The notes beneath the pieces were generated by a model. That model worked only from the letters and a program-made list of their open reading frames with translations. It ran no database searches and had not been told where the DNA came from. Made by a program: the position numbers and the translations under genes. DNA of 7,216 nt from Porphyromonadaceae bacterium. GTDB taxonomy: Bacteria > Bacteroidota > Bacteroidia > Bacteroidales > Paludibacteraceae. The stretch is from assembly GCA_905372605.1 (NCBI GenBank), contig CAJPPQ010000062.1, positions 1 to 7,216 on the forward strand, given 5' to 3'. Numbering within the stretch: position 1 is the stretch's first letter; every line of letters begins with the position of its first letter. This document shows, piece after piece, positions 1 through 7,166 of the stretch.

Positions 1-102
1 GCTCGCAAGCAGTATTTCGGTAAAGACATCGCTATTCTGTGCCAGCTTGTGTACTACTACCGTGCCTACGCCTCCCGCTCCTATTACTATTACTTTACTC
101 AT
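1..102 (-). CDS. Saccharopine dehydrogenase family protein, probable carboxynorspermidine dehydrogenase (5' part only)
   Basis: This is the first 34 codons of a leftward gene that runs off the window edge. The peptide opens MSKVIVIGAGGVGTVVVHKL and continues with AQNSDVFTEILLAS. The GAGGVG at residues 8-13 is the glycine-rich turn of an NAD(P)-binding Rossmann fold at the extreme N-terminus. From memory of the family, the stretch through AQN..VFTEI.LAS is typical of Bacteroidota proteins annotated as saccharopine dehydrogenase family or carboxynorspermidine dehydrogenase. These reduce the Schiff base of aspartate semialdehyde and a diamine to a carboxylated triamine in the alternative spermidine/norspermidine pathway, in the cytoplasm. 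The ATG at 100-102 lies 27 bp after the spt stop, so the gene is probably co-transcribed with spt. A true saccharopine dehydrogenase (lysine metabolism) is the main alternative; the substrate-binding part lies outside the window. Confidence 0.75.
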   Translation of the reverse strand, partial: MSKVIVIGAGGVGTVVVHKLAQNSDVFTEILLAS

Positions 103-129
103 AAATGGTTGTCTTTTGCGTTTTTGAAG

Positions 130-1314
130 TTAGATAATACCGTATTTCTTGAATGTTTTTGTGATTTTCTCTAAAGCAAAATCTATCTGGGGTATTGTGT
201 GTGTTGCCATTAGCGAGAATCGTATAAGCGTATCTTTAGGAGCTACGGCAGGCGATACTACAGGATTGACGAATATACCCTCTTCGAACAAATCGCGAGT
301 AATCATAAAGGTTTTTTCGTTGTCGCGTATAAATAGAGGTATTATCGGGGTCGATGTGTGTCCTATCTCGAAATTGCGTGAGCGGAAGCCTTCGAGAGCG
401 TAGTGTGTCAGCTGCCAGAGATGTTCGAAACGTTCGGGTTCGCTCATCATTATATCGAGGGCAGCACTTGCGGCTCCCATAGCTGCCGGAGTAGGCGAGG
501 CACTGAATATGTACGAACGTGCATTGTGTCTCAGCCAATTGGCTGTAATAGAGTCGGTAGCAATGAAACCACCAATCGAGGCAAACGATTTGCTGAAAGT
601 TCCCATTATGAGGTCTACCTCAGAGGTTAGTCCGAGATGGTGGCACACGCCCTGACCGTTTTTACCGAATACACCAAGAGAATGAGCCTCATCTACATAG
701 ATATTGGCGTTGTACTTATGTGCAAGAGCTACGATTTCTTCCAACTTAGTAACGTCGCCTTCCATCGAAAAGACTCCATCGACTATTATCATCTTGATTT
801 TGTCGGGGTTACAACTTTGCAGACGTTTTTCGAGCGACTCCATATTGTTGTGCTTGAATTTCATGGTGTTTGAGAAACTCAGTCGTACTCCCTCCACTAT
901 CGAAGCGTGGTTGAGCTCATCCCAAATGATATAGTCGTCTTTGCCTGTCAGAGCAGGTATTACTCCTACGTTTACCAACATACCGGCAGAGAAAATTATC
1001 GCCTCTTCTTTGCCTACGAATTTAGCCAGTTTATGTTCAAGCTCGACGTGTATATCAAGAGTCCCATTCAAGAAACGACTGCCAGCCATTCCTGTGCCAT
1101 ACTTTTTGGTGGCTGCTATGGCTGCTTCTTTTACTTTTGGGTGGTTGGTGAGCCCTAAGTATGAGTTCGAACCAAACATAAGTACTTTGCGACCACTCAT
1201 AACGACCTCCGTATCCTGTTCGCTCGATATAGCTCTGAAATACGGATATATACCGGCTTCTTTGGTTTTCTGTGGAGCGTCGTATTTTATTAGTTTCTGC
1301 TGTAATAGTCTCAT
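130..1314 (-). CDS. spt: Serine palmitoyltransferase (PLP-dependent, alpha-oxoamine synthase family)
   Basis: The 394-residue enzyme is predicted to condense L-serine with a long-chain acyl-CoA, releasing CO2 and CoA to give 3-ketosphinganine, the committed step of sphingolipid synthesis. It is a fold-type I PLP enzyme acting in the cytoplasm. Visible landmarks: GSRFLNGT at 78-85; H136 in NHAS, which stacks on the PLP ring; D208 and H211 in VDEAHS, where the aspartate contacts the pyridine nitrogen; K242 in GTFSKS, the Schiff-base lysine; R365 in IRFSLMATHT, matching the substrate-carboxylate arginine of the Sphingomonas enzyme. Length and the segment YPYFRAISSEQDTEV match, from memory, the Bacteroides enzyme rather than BioF (8-amino-7-oxononanoate synthase) or Kbl (glycine C-acetyltransferase). 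The ATG at 1312-1314 gives the N-terminus expected for that family; no Shine-Dalgarno is seen, as is usual in this phylum. Every catalytic residue I could place is present. It lies downstream of tRNA-Lys and just before a polyamine gene. Confidence 0.9.
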   Translation of the reverse strand: MRLLQQKLIKYDAPQKTKEAGIYPYFRAISSEQDTEVVMSGRKVLMFGSNSYLGLTNHPKVKEAAIAATKKYGTGMAGSRFLNGTLDIHVELEHKLAKFVGKEEAIIFSAGMLVNVGVIPALTGKDDYIIWDELNHASIVEGVRLSFSNTMKFKHNNMESLEKRLQSCNPDKIKMIIVDGVFSMEGDVTKLEEIVALAHKYNANIYVDEAHSLGVFGKNGQGVCHHLGLTSEVDLIMGTFSKSFASIGGFIATDSITANWLRHNARSYIFSASPTPAAMGAASAALDIMMSEPERFEHLWQLTHYALEGFRSRNFEIGHTSTPIIPLFIRDNEKTFMITRDLFEEGIFVNPVVSPAVAPKDTLIRFSLMATHTIPQIDFALEKITKTFKKYGII

Positions 1315-1367
1315 TACTAAATTGTTTTGTTTACTTACACAATGTCCTTTTTTTGCAAAAATGAGTG

Positions 1368-1400
1368 CAAATTTACACTATTTTTTCCGATTATACACAA
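1368..1400 (-). promoter_or_regulatory. Predicted Bacteroidota-type promoter for spt
   Basis: Read leftwards, TAAATTTG (1375 down to 1368) fits the -7 consensus TAnnTTTG exactly, and a TTG at 1400-1398 lies 22 bp upstream as a possible -33 element, slightly longer than the usual spacing. Transcription would start near 1362, giving a leader of about 48 nt to the spt ATG. A 12 bp perfect palindrome, TTTTTGCAAAAA (1350-1361), lies right at the expected start site. The -33 region overlaps one copy of the direct repeat at 1399-1446. Motif match only. Confidence 0.55.
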
Positions 1401-1446
1401 GGCTATGCAATAAAATGATTGCCGTATATAAGGCTATGCCATAAAA
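1399..1446. repeat. Pair of 17 bp direct repeats spaced 31 bp, between tRNA terminator and spt promoter
   Basis: AAGGCTATGCAATAAAA at 1399-1415 recurs as AAGGCTATGCCATAAAA at 1430-1446, with 16 of 17 bases identical. The start-to-start distance is 31 bp, about three turns of the helix, so both copies would face the same side of the DNA. The first copy touches the predicted -33 element of spt; the second runs into the T-rich tail of the tRNA terminator. A tandem operator for spt is possible, but a chance local duplication cannot be excluded. Confidence 0.55.
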
Positions 1447-1480
1447 AACAAATAGTTGCCACTATGATTAGGGCAACTAT
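1442..1480 (-). terminator. Intrinsic terminator of tRNA-Lys
   Basis: Read leftwards, ATAGTTGCC (1480-1472), an 11 nt loop, and GGCAACTAT (1460-1452) form a perfect 9 bp stem followed by TTTGTTTTTTAT. This is a textbook rho-independent terminator. It begins only 3 bp after the discriminator base of the tRNA, so it should end the tRNA transcript and shield spt from the tRNA promoter. Confidence 0.88.
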
Positions 1481-1483
1481 CCG

Positions 1484-1556
1484 TGATCCAGCTGGGGCTC
1501 GAACCCAGGACCCCATCCTTAAAAGGGATGTGCTCTACCTGCTGAGCTACTGAATC
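1484..1556 (-). tRNA. tRNA-Lys, anticodon TTT
   Basis: The 73 nt sequence folds as a complete cloverleaf on the minus strand. Acceptor GATTCAG pairs with CTGGATC, with one G-U pair; the D stem is GCTC/GAGC; the anticodon stem is CATCC/GGATG around the loop CTTTTAA; the variable loop is 5 nt (GGGTC); the T stem is CTGGG/CCCAG around TTCGAGC. The anticodon TTT at loop positions 34-36 decodes lysine AAA/AAG. The discriminator base is A. The 3' CCA is not encoded (CGG follows), so it must be added by tRNA nucleotidyltransferase. A matching promoter lies upstream and a strong terminator directly follows, so it is probably a single-gene transcript. Confidence 0.97.
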
Positions 1557-1606
1557 TCTCCATATTTTTTACGTTATTCAACTCGCCTGATTAAAAATCG
1601 GGAGTG

Positions 1607-1635
1607 CAAAATTACAAAAAAAAACGAATATACAA
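1607..1635 (-). promoter_or_regulatory. Predicted Bacteroidota-type promoter for tRNA-Lys
   Basis: Read leftwards, TTG (1635-1633), an 18 bp spacer and TAATTTTG (1614-1607) fit the -33 and -7 elements of the Bacteroidota primary sigma factor. The following bases, CACTC, match those after the spt -7 box. Transcription would start near 1600, leaving a leader of about 45 nt to be trimmed before the mature tRNA at 1556. Confidence 0.65.
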
Positions 1636-1798
1636 TATCTCAGATGAAATTATTTTGTAAAAAAACATGTAAGTAACTTGTATAAACGATAGTAGACTAT
1701 ATGATCATAGACCAAAAATATACTCTCGATTCGATAAAAACGAAATAACGGCAACGAAACGAAAAGGTTGGTCGGATACAAAGAGCAATCTTTTTTTG

Positions 1799-1806
1799 TA
1801 TTTTTG
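1799..1806 (+). promoter_or_regulatory. Candidate -7 element for the pgpH-gldG unit
   Basis: TATTTTTG, followed by CAATC, fits the -7 consensus TAnnTTTG and resembles the other two promoter boxes here. Transcription would start near 1812, about 27 nt before the pgpH ATG. No TTG lies at the normal -33 distance; the nearest (1768-1770) is 28 bp upstream, so this may be a weak or activator-dependent promoter. The rest of the 282 bp gap between the tRNA and pgpH (1557-1838) holds the tRNA promoter and AT-rich sequence; I see no small gene or riboswitch fold in it. Confidence 0.45.
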
Positions 1807-1838
1807 CAATCTAAAAATCAATTAATGTTCGATATGTT

Positions 1839-3854
1839 ATGAAATTCAAATACCGACATACCAGAGCGCTTGTCTATATACTGATGTTCGTGGTTACTAC
1901 GTTTTTGATATTCAAAATGTTTCCACAGCGTACACACTTCGATAAGAAATACGAGGTAGGCAAGCCTTGGCATTACGAACTGCTTACGGCACCTTTCGAT
2001 TTCCCTGTATACAAGACTAAAATGGAGCTGTCGGAAGAGCGAGACAGTATAAAACGTTTTTTTGTGCCTTACTATATTGCCGATTTGAGCAAAAAAAAGT
2101 CTGCTCTTAGCGCTCTTATGGCTGATAGTCTTATCGATAGAGAGACACGCTATTATCTGCAAAAAGCCATTCAAAACATCTATAAAAAAGGCGTGATATC
2201 GCAGGCAGACTACGACGACTTCCAGAAGTTGCAGTTGAAATATATCAACGTCAGCGACTCATCGAATATCTGGCGTAAGGTAGAGGTGAAAAGTCTACTT
2301 ACACCCTCTTCGGCAATTAATTATATATCGTCTACATACCCGATATCTACCTCTCGGCTCGATTCGCTCAACGTATCACGATTAGTCGGAGTGAGCCTTA
2401 ATGTCGATAAAAACAAATCAGATATAACTCTCAATGAGCTACTTAAGAGTATTCCTCTCTCGAGCGGTATGGTGCAAGCTGGTGAGCGTATCATCGATAA
2501 AGGCGAGATTGTAAAATACGAGCAGGGTAAGATATTAGACTCGCTTGCCAAAGAGTATTCGCAGAATGCTCCAGACAAAGACAATCGTCTGGTATCGATA
2601 GCCGATATATTTATGATAGCGGCATTGCTGTCGCTTTTTGTGGTATATGTGGTACTTTTCCGCCCCGAGTTCATACGTCTCAAGAACGCTGCTTTCATTA
2701 TCCTTATGATACTGATCGTGATAGGAGCAGCCTCGCTAATAATGAATTATGAACCCGATATGATAGACTTAGTACCGTTTACACTTATGGCTATCATTAT
2801 CCGTATATTTTTCGATGGGCGTACTGCTCTGTTTGTGCATAACATAGTGGTTCTGATAGTTGCACTGTTCGTACCGTCGCCTTTTATATTTATTATGCTA
2901 CATATACCGGCAGGTATGATAGCTGTTTCGACTCTTAAGCAGCTGACTCACAGAGCGCAACTTGTGCGTAGTGCGTTATCGATATTCATTACTTACGCAC
3001 TGATATATTCGTGTTGTACTATTATAGATACGGGTAATTTCGTATTTACATGGCATCCTTATCTTGTGTTTGCCATAAATGCATTGCTGTTGCTATTTGC
3101 ATATATATTGATATACATATTCGAGAAAATGTTTGGGTATCTGTCGGATGTCACTCTGGTAGAGCTATCTAACATTAACAATAAGTTGTTGATGGAGTTT
3201 TCGGCTAAGGCTCCGGGTACCTTTCAACATGTAATACAAGTATCTACTCTTGTAACGGCTATAGCACAGAAAATCAATGCAAATACCTTGCTTGCTCGAA
3301 CAGGAGCATTGTATCACGATTTGGGAAAAATGAAAAATCCGATGTGTTTCATCGAAAATCAAGTATCGGGCTTCAACCCATTGAATGACTTGACCTACCA
3401 AGAGGCTGCCCGAATAATAATATCGCATGTCGACGACGGAGTTAAAATCGCCGAACAAAACAGCTTGCCCAAACAGATAATAAACTTCATCAGATCGCAT
3501 CACGGCAGGAGTGTGGTAAAATATTTCTATATCAAGGCTCAGAACGAATCACCAGACGTTACTATCGACAAAAGCCTATTCACTTACAACGGGATATTGC
3601 CTCAGACCAAAGAGGAGGCGATACTTATGATGGCCGACTCGGTAGAGGCAGCCTCCCGAAGCCTCAAAGAGTATAGCGAAGAGACTATCGGTAAGCTCGT
3701 CGACGACATCATCAACGGGCAGGTAGCCGACCAAGCGTTCAAGGAGTCGCCTCTGACATTCAAGCATGTAGAGATAGCCAAAAGTGTTCTAAAAGAGAAA
3801 CTTATCAATATATACCACTCGAGAATAGAGTATCCCAAGCAAGCGGTAAAATAA
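1839..3854 (+). CDS. pgpH: 7TM-HD (HDIG) membrane phosphohydrolase, predicted cyclic di-AMP phosphodiesterase
   Basis: The 671-residue inner-membrane protein has the PgpH domain order. An N-terminal membrane anchor (about 11-27) is followed by an extracytoplasmic 7TMR-HDED-type domain (about 30-250), then about seven membrane helices (about 256-275, 283-302, 310-325, 331-346, 347-366, 377-394, 407-428), and then a cytoplasmic HD phosphohydrolase domain (about 445-660). Candidate metal ligands are all present: H464, H493-D494 in LYHDLGK, H530, H554-H555 in RSHHG and D600 in MADSVEAASRS. They follow the pattern of Listeria PgpH, which hydrolyses c-di-AMP to pApA, so an active enzyme is expected; the outer domain probably senses a ligand. 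The ATG at 1839 places the membrane anchor properly. gldG follows after 21 bp, so the two are probably one transcript. The family call is firm; the nucleotide substrate is inferred from homology. Confidence 0.88.
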   Translation: MKFKYRHTRALVYILMFVVTTFLIFKMFPQRTHFDKKYEVGKPWHYELLTAPFDFPVYKTKMELSEERDSIKRFFVPYYIADLSKKKSALSALMADSLIDRETRYYLQKAIQNIYKKGVISQADYDDFQKLQLKYINVSDSSNIWRKVEVKSLLTPSSAINYISSTYPISTSRLDSLNVSRLVGVSLNVDKNKSDITLNELLKSIPLSSGMVQAGERIIDKGEIVKYEQGKILDSLAKEYSQNAPDKDNRLVSIADIFMIAALLSLFVVYVVLFRPEFIRLKNAAFIILMILIVIGAASLIMNYEPDMIDLVPFTLMAIIIRIFFDGRTALFVHNIVVLIVALFVPSPFIFIMLHIPAGMIAVSTLKQLTHRAQLVRSALSIFITYALIYSCCTIIDTGNFVFTWHPYLVFAINALLLLFAYILIYIFEKMFGYLSDVTLVELSNINNKLLMEFSAKAPGTFQHVIQVSTLVTAIAQKINANTLLARTGALYHDLGKMKNPMCFIENQVSGFNPLNDLTYQEAARIIISHVDDGVKIAEQNSLPKQIINFIRSHHGRSVVKYFYIKAQNESPDVTIDKSLFTYNGILPQTKEEAILMMADSVEAASRSLKEYSEETIGKLVDDIINGQVADQAFKESPLTFKHVEIAKSVLKEKLINIYHSRIEYPKQAVK

Positions 3855-3875
3855 AATCTTATATTATATAGATAA

Positions 3876-5561
3876 ATGAAAAACAAGAGAATACACACAT
3901 ATATTATTACTATTGCCTCTATAGCAATATGTTGCTTATTTGCTATGAAAATATTTTTCTTCCGTATAGACCTTACCGAAGAGAAGAGTTTCTCTATATC
4001 GAAAGCCTCTAAAAACATACTAAAATCTATTGAATCTCCAATCGATATCAATATATACATAGGCGATGCCGACGCAAATATAGCACACCTAAAGAGTGCT
4101 ATCGAAGATATGCTCGATGAGTTTGCCGCTTATGCAAAGCACAATATTTCTTATCGTTATATCAATCCGTCTGCTGCTAAAAGCGACGAAGAACGTAAAA
4201 AAAACTTCTATAACCTCGAAGAACGAGGTATGTCGCCCATAACCATATCTACACGCGACTCACAAGGCAAAGTCTCACAGACACTTATATTCCCTTGGGC
4301 AGAGATAATAATGAACGGAGATACACTGCCGGTATGCCTAATGAAACCTACGGCGATGAAGAGTGGCGAGCAGAGCGTGAATGCTGCTATCGAAGAACTC
4401 GAATATAATCTCATAGAAGCAATAAACATATTGGGCAAAAAGAGTTTCGATAAGATAGTATTCCTCGAAGGGCACGGCGAACTATCGGAATTGCATACGT
4501 ACTCTATTATGGAGCAGCTACATAAGTATTTTCAAATAGATAGAGGTACGTTGGCCGACGACGCATCGGCTCTGAAAGACTACAAAGCCGTGATCATAGC
4601 AAAGCCCACAAAGCCATTTTCGGAGTCCGACAAATTTATAATCGACCAATATATAATGAACGGAGGCAAAGTGATATGGCTGCTCGATGCTGTAAGTTAT
4701 TCTGCATCAGAGTTGAGCAAGAGCGGTGTTTCGCCTGTTATGCCCCTCGACCTCAACCTAAACGATATGCTTTTTCGCTACGGAGCAAGGCTCGAAGCCT
4801 CTGTAATACAAGATATGCAGTGTCTGTATATGCCTATAAATGTGGCTACAGTGGGCGAGCCGCCCATATTCGAACAGATGCCATTTACCTACTATCCTCT
4901 TGTGATGACCTCGCCCGAAAATGCAATAACCAAGAATCTAATGAACGTAAAGACCGAGTTTCCTTCGTTTGTGCAGCAAGTAAGCCTCGAAAACGGAATT
5001 GCTATGGATGTGTTGCTTGCTACGTCGAATGCATCGCATGTGGATATGGCTCCAACAAATATCGATATTAGAAATATAGCCAATATCGACCCCAAAACAT
5101 TTGTAAATGCGCGATTTCTACCCATCGGTGTGCTTATGAAAGGACAGTTTCAGAGTATATTTATGCATCGGCAGGCTCCTAAAAATTTAGTGAATTTACT
5201 CCCACGTAAAGACAAGAGTATCAGTAATAAGATGATATTAGTAGCCGATGGTGATATCATTCGTAACGAGATAGAGCAATCAAACGACAAACAAATCGGG
5301 ATAGTACCGCTCGGACTCGACCGCAATACTGGACAGTCTTATGGTAATAGTAACTTTATAGTCAATTCATTGCTATCCATTACCGACGACGATGCTCTGA
5401 TACAACTCCGAAACCGTAGTATAAAACTTCGTATGCTCGACAAACAGGAAATATCCTCCAACAGAGTATTTTGGCAGGTACTAAATACATTGCTTCCGGT
5501 AGTATTACTGTTTATTTGGGGGGCAGTATATATCTATATACGTAAGGTGAGATATAAATAG
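3876..5561 (+). CDS. gldG: GldG, ABC-transporter accessory (substrate-binding-like) membrane protein
   Basis: The 561-residue protein matches GldG, which acts with the ATPase GldA and permease GldF in an ABC transporter linked to gliding motility in Flavobacterium; in non-gliding Bacteroidota its role is unclear. One membrane helix lies near the N-terminus (about 9-29), followed directly by FRIDLTEEKSFSISKASKNI, the family signature. A large extracytoplasmic region of the ABC_transp_aux type follows, with VFLEGHGEL (195-203), YYPLVMTS (339-346), MILVADGDIIRNEI (453-466) and a segment around 490-525 (GNSNFIVNSLL, then LRNRSIKLRMLDKQEI). A second helix (about 534-556) and a basic tail RKVRYK end the protein. 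Length and two-helix topology are normal for GldG. No gldF or gldA is adjacent: pgpH is 21 bp upstream and the next gene converges. No Shine-Dalgarno is seen before the ATG. Confidence 0.85.
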   Translation: MKNKRIHTYIITIASIAICCLFAMKIFFFRIDLTEEKSFSISKASKNILKSIESPIDINIYIGDADANIAHLKSAIEDMLDEFAAYAKHNISYRYINPSAAKSDEERKKNFYNLEERGMSPITISTRDSQGKVSQTLIFPWAEIIMNGDTLPVCLMKPTAMKSGEQSVNAAIEELEYNLIEAINILGKKSFDKIVFLEGHGELSELHTYSIMEQLHKYFQIDRGTLADDASALKDYKAVIIAKPTKPFSESDKFIIDQYIMNGGKVIWLLDAVSYSASELSKSGVSPVMPLDLNLNDMLFRYGARLEASVIQDMQCLYMPINVATVGEPPIFEQMPFTYYPLVMTSPENAITKNLMNVKTEFPSFVQQVSLENGIAMDVLLATSNASHVDMAPTNIDIRNIANIDPKTFVNARFLPIGVLMKGQFQSIFMHRQAPKNLVNLLPRKDKSISNKMILVADGDIIRNEIEQSNDKQIGIVPLGLDRNTGQSYGNSNFIVNSLLSITDDDALIQLRNRSIKLRMLDKQEISSNRVFWQVLNTLLPVVLLFIWGAVYIYIRKVRYK

Positions 5562-5583
5562 CAGATAGACACGAGACTAACTT

Positions 5584-5627
5584 AAATAAGCGACAAGCCG
5601 ATACTAAAAACGACTTGTCGCTTGTTT
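5584..5627. terminator. Probable bidirectional terminator between gldG and the porin gene
   Basis: AAGCGACAAG (5588-5597) and CTTGTCGCTT (5614-5623) form a perfect 10 bp stem around a 16 nt loop. The stem extends outward through one G-U pair to AAA/TTT (5584-5586 with 5625-5627). It sits in the 84 bp gap between two converging genes. The flanking T runs are short (GTTTATA rightwards, TTATTTAAG leftwards), so efficiency is uncertain in either direction. Confidence 0.75.
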
Positions 5628-5645
5628 ATAGAGATGAAAAGTGAT

Positions 5646-7166
5646 TTAATATTTCAGTACTATTGATGTTACGATGCTGTGATTGTGGTTTGTCATAGCT
5701 CCTTTAAATGAGCTATCGTCGGTGGTAAACGGTACGAAATCTTGTTCCTGTTTATTGTAAACATAGGCAAAGTCTAAGAAGAAGTTGCTGAATTGGAAGC
5801 CTATACCGCACGAACCGTACCATTGCGGATTGTTTACAAAGTACTCCATAGCTGTCAGAGTCGTATTGAGGTTGAAGTCTTTTTGAGCACCGCTTGCTAT
5901 GGGGGCAGTCATATATCCGCCGCCCAGACGTAGTTTTGTGTGTTTAGATATTTTAGTTTCGGCACCTACTCTTATTGTATGTGTATTTAGAGTGTATTTT
6001 CTCAGATTGTTGTTTTCTGTATCGAATTCGGATTTTGCCAGAAATTTTTCCGAACTGTTTTTTACTCTCTGAATCTTATTGCCCATAAATACATAGTCGA
6101 TATTTATCGCCGTGTGTTGTTTTATTACGAATCCTGCACTCAGTTGTACCCTTAGAGGCGATGTGTAGCCGTATAAAGTCTCGTATGTAGGCGTTTTATG
6201 CACTGCCGACATCTTCGTTGATACTATGTCCGATGCCTGTACCTTAGAGAACGAATACCACGTAGGAGTACTGAACGAGGCTCCCAATCGTACGGTAGGC
6301 GATAGACGCGCTATGATACCTAAATCCAAATTGACTCCCGTACCGGATATATCCGTAGCATTATGTAACGAGAAGTTGTTGCCGTCGGAGAAAAACTCTT
6401 CGTAATAGCTCTCGACTCTTCGGGTGTAGTTTTGTATCGAGAGTCCCGTTCCAAAGTACAATACATCGTTGATATTGCCTGAATAGGTAAAATTGTACTC
6501 ATCGATATATCCACTCTCGGTAAACTTATAACTACTGCTGATATCGCCTCCGAAAGCAGGTTTCCACTGGTCGCTTCCACTTGCAATAGGGTCGATAAGA
6601 TAACCTTCGTAGCCCAAGACAGACAGATAGCCCACATCGGGATTGTCGTAAGGGTCGTAGGTGTTTTTCACGAACTTAAGTTTATCTTCGGTAAGTCCAT
6701 TGGTCATATTTGCTATAAGCGACGTAAGCGAATACTGTGAATTAGAGTTCTTTATATACCCATTACGACCGAAATTTTTTAGACGATTGAAAGAAAAACT
6801 TAGATTGGAGTGTATAAATCCGCTCTCTCTGTAAGTAGGAAAGTTGAGTACCCAAGTAAGGTTGTTGGCTATCACCTTAGTTTTATCACTCCCAATGGAG
6901 TATGTGTTCCATGCCGAGCGTGTATGTATCGGATTGACATTCAGCGAAAAGCTAAGTTCGTTGCTACGAAATATACCCAAAACGGCAGGATTGTCGGCAA
7001 TAGCCGAAGCATCGCCACCGAGAGCTCCGAAACTACCTCCCATAGCCATATAACGAGCTGTACCATTTATAGATGGAGTAGTAAGACCATAATAATCAAA
7101 CATATTCTGAGCTTGTGCCGATATCGACAAAATAGCGACAACGGCTATAAAAACTATTTTCTTCAT
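5646..7166 (-). CDS. Outer-membrane beta-barrel protein, OmpP1/FadL superfamily
   Basis: The 506-residue precursor has a clear Sec signal peptide, MKKIVFIAVVAILSISAQA, with cleavage likely after residue 19 (AQA|QN). Next comes the family's N-terminal signature (about 35-72), including GTARYMAMGGSFGALGGDAS and NPAVLGIFRSNELS, comparable to the DDAS...NPA region of FadL-type channels. The rest alternates hydrophobic and polar residues in many short strands, as in a beta-barrel, and ends with VTSIVLKY, an aromatic C-terminal residue typical of BAM substrates. FadL proteins pass hydrophobic compounds across the outer membrane; the cargo here is unknown. Relatives are often labelled hemin receptors, but no heme-binding feature is seen. 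I start at the ATG 7164-7166, because extending upstream to 7172 would need a TTG and adds two residues before a normal signal peptide. The 50 bp upstream to the window end is AT-rich without a convincing TAnnTTTG box. Confidence 0.82.
   Translation of the reverse strand: MKKIVFIAVVAILSISAQAQNMFDYYGLTTPSINGTARYMAMGGSFGALGGDASAIADNPAVLGIFRSNELSFSLNVNPIHTRSAWNTYSIGSDKTKVIANNLTWVLNFPTYRESGFIHSNLSFSFNRLKNFGRNGYIKNSNSQYSLTSLIANMTNGLTEDKLKFVKNTYDPYDNPDVGYLSVLGYEGYLIDPIASGSDQWKPAFGGDISSSYKFTESGYIDEYNFTYSGNINDVLYFGTGLSIQNYTRRVESYYEEFFSDGNNFSLHNATDISGTGVNLDLGIIARLSPTVRLGASFSTPTWYSFSKVQASDIVSTKMSAVHKTPTYETLYGYTSPLRVQLSAGFVIKQHTAINIDYVFMGNKIQRVKNSSEKFLAKSEFDTENNNLRKYTLNTHTIRVGAETKISKHTKLRLGGGYMTAPIASGAQKDFNLNTTLTAMEYFVNNPQWYGSCGIGFQFSNFFLDFAYVYNKQEQDFVPFTTDDSSFKGAMTNHNHSIVTSIVLKY

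Noticed and set aside
130..1314. BioF or Kbl identity for the oxoamine synthase
   Set aside because: There is no biotin or threonine-degradation gene nearby, and the N-terminal segment, the length and the GSRFLNGT...GTFSKS context fit Bacteroidota serine palmitoyltransferase better.
941..1444. 167-codon rightward open frame opposite the spt 5' end
   Set aside because: It is almost wholly antisense to a well-conserved enzyme and its translation shows no recognisable domain. It also crosses the spt promoter and the direct repeats, so it is a shadow of the spt codons.
1700..1709. 10 bp palindrome TATGATCATA upstream of pgpH
   Set aside because: It is short, AT-rich and about 90 bp from the -7 box, with flanks that do not extend the symmetry, so it is easily due to chance.
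1818..2174. 118-codon leftward open frame over the pgpH start
   Set aside because: It is antisense to the conserved N-terminus of pgpH and covers its candidate promoter, with no family resemblance.
3602..4060. 152-codon leftward open frame across the pgpH-gldG junction
   Set aside because: It is antisense to the HD domain end and the GldG N-terminus. Its hydrophobic stretches are mirror effects of AT-rich codons.
5646..7166. Hemin receptor function for the porin
   Set aside because: That label is a common annotation habit for this family. No TonB box, plug domain or heme-binding motif is visible.
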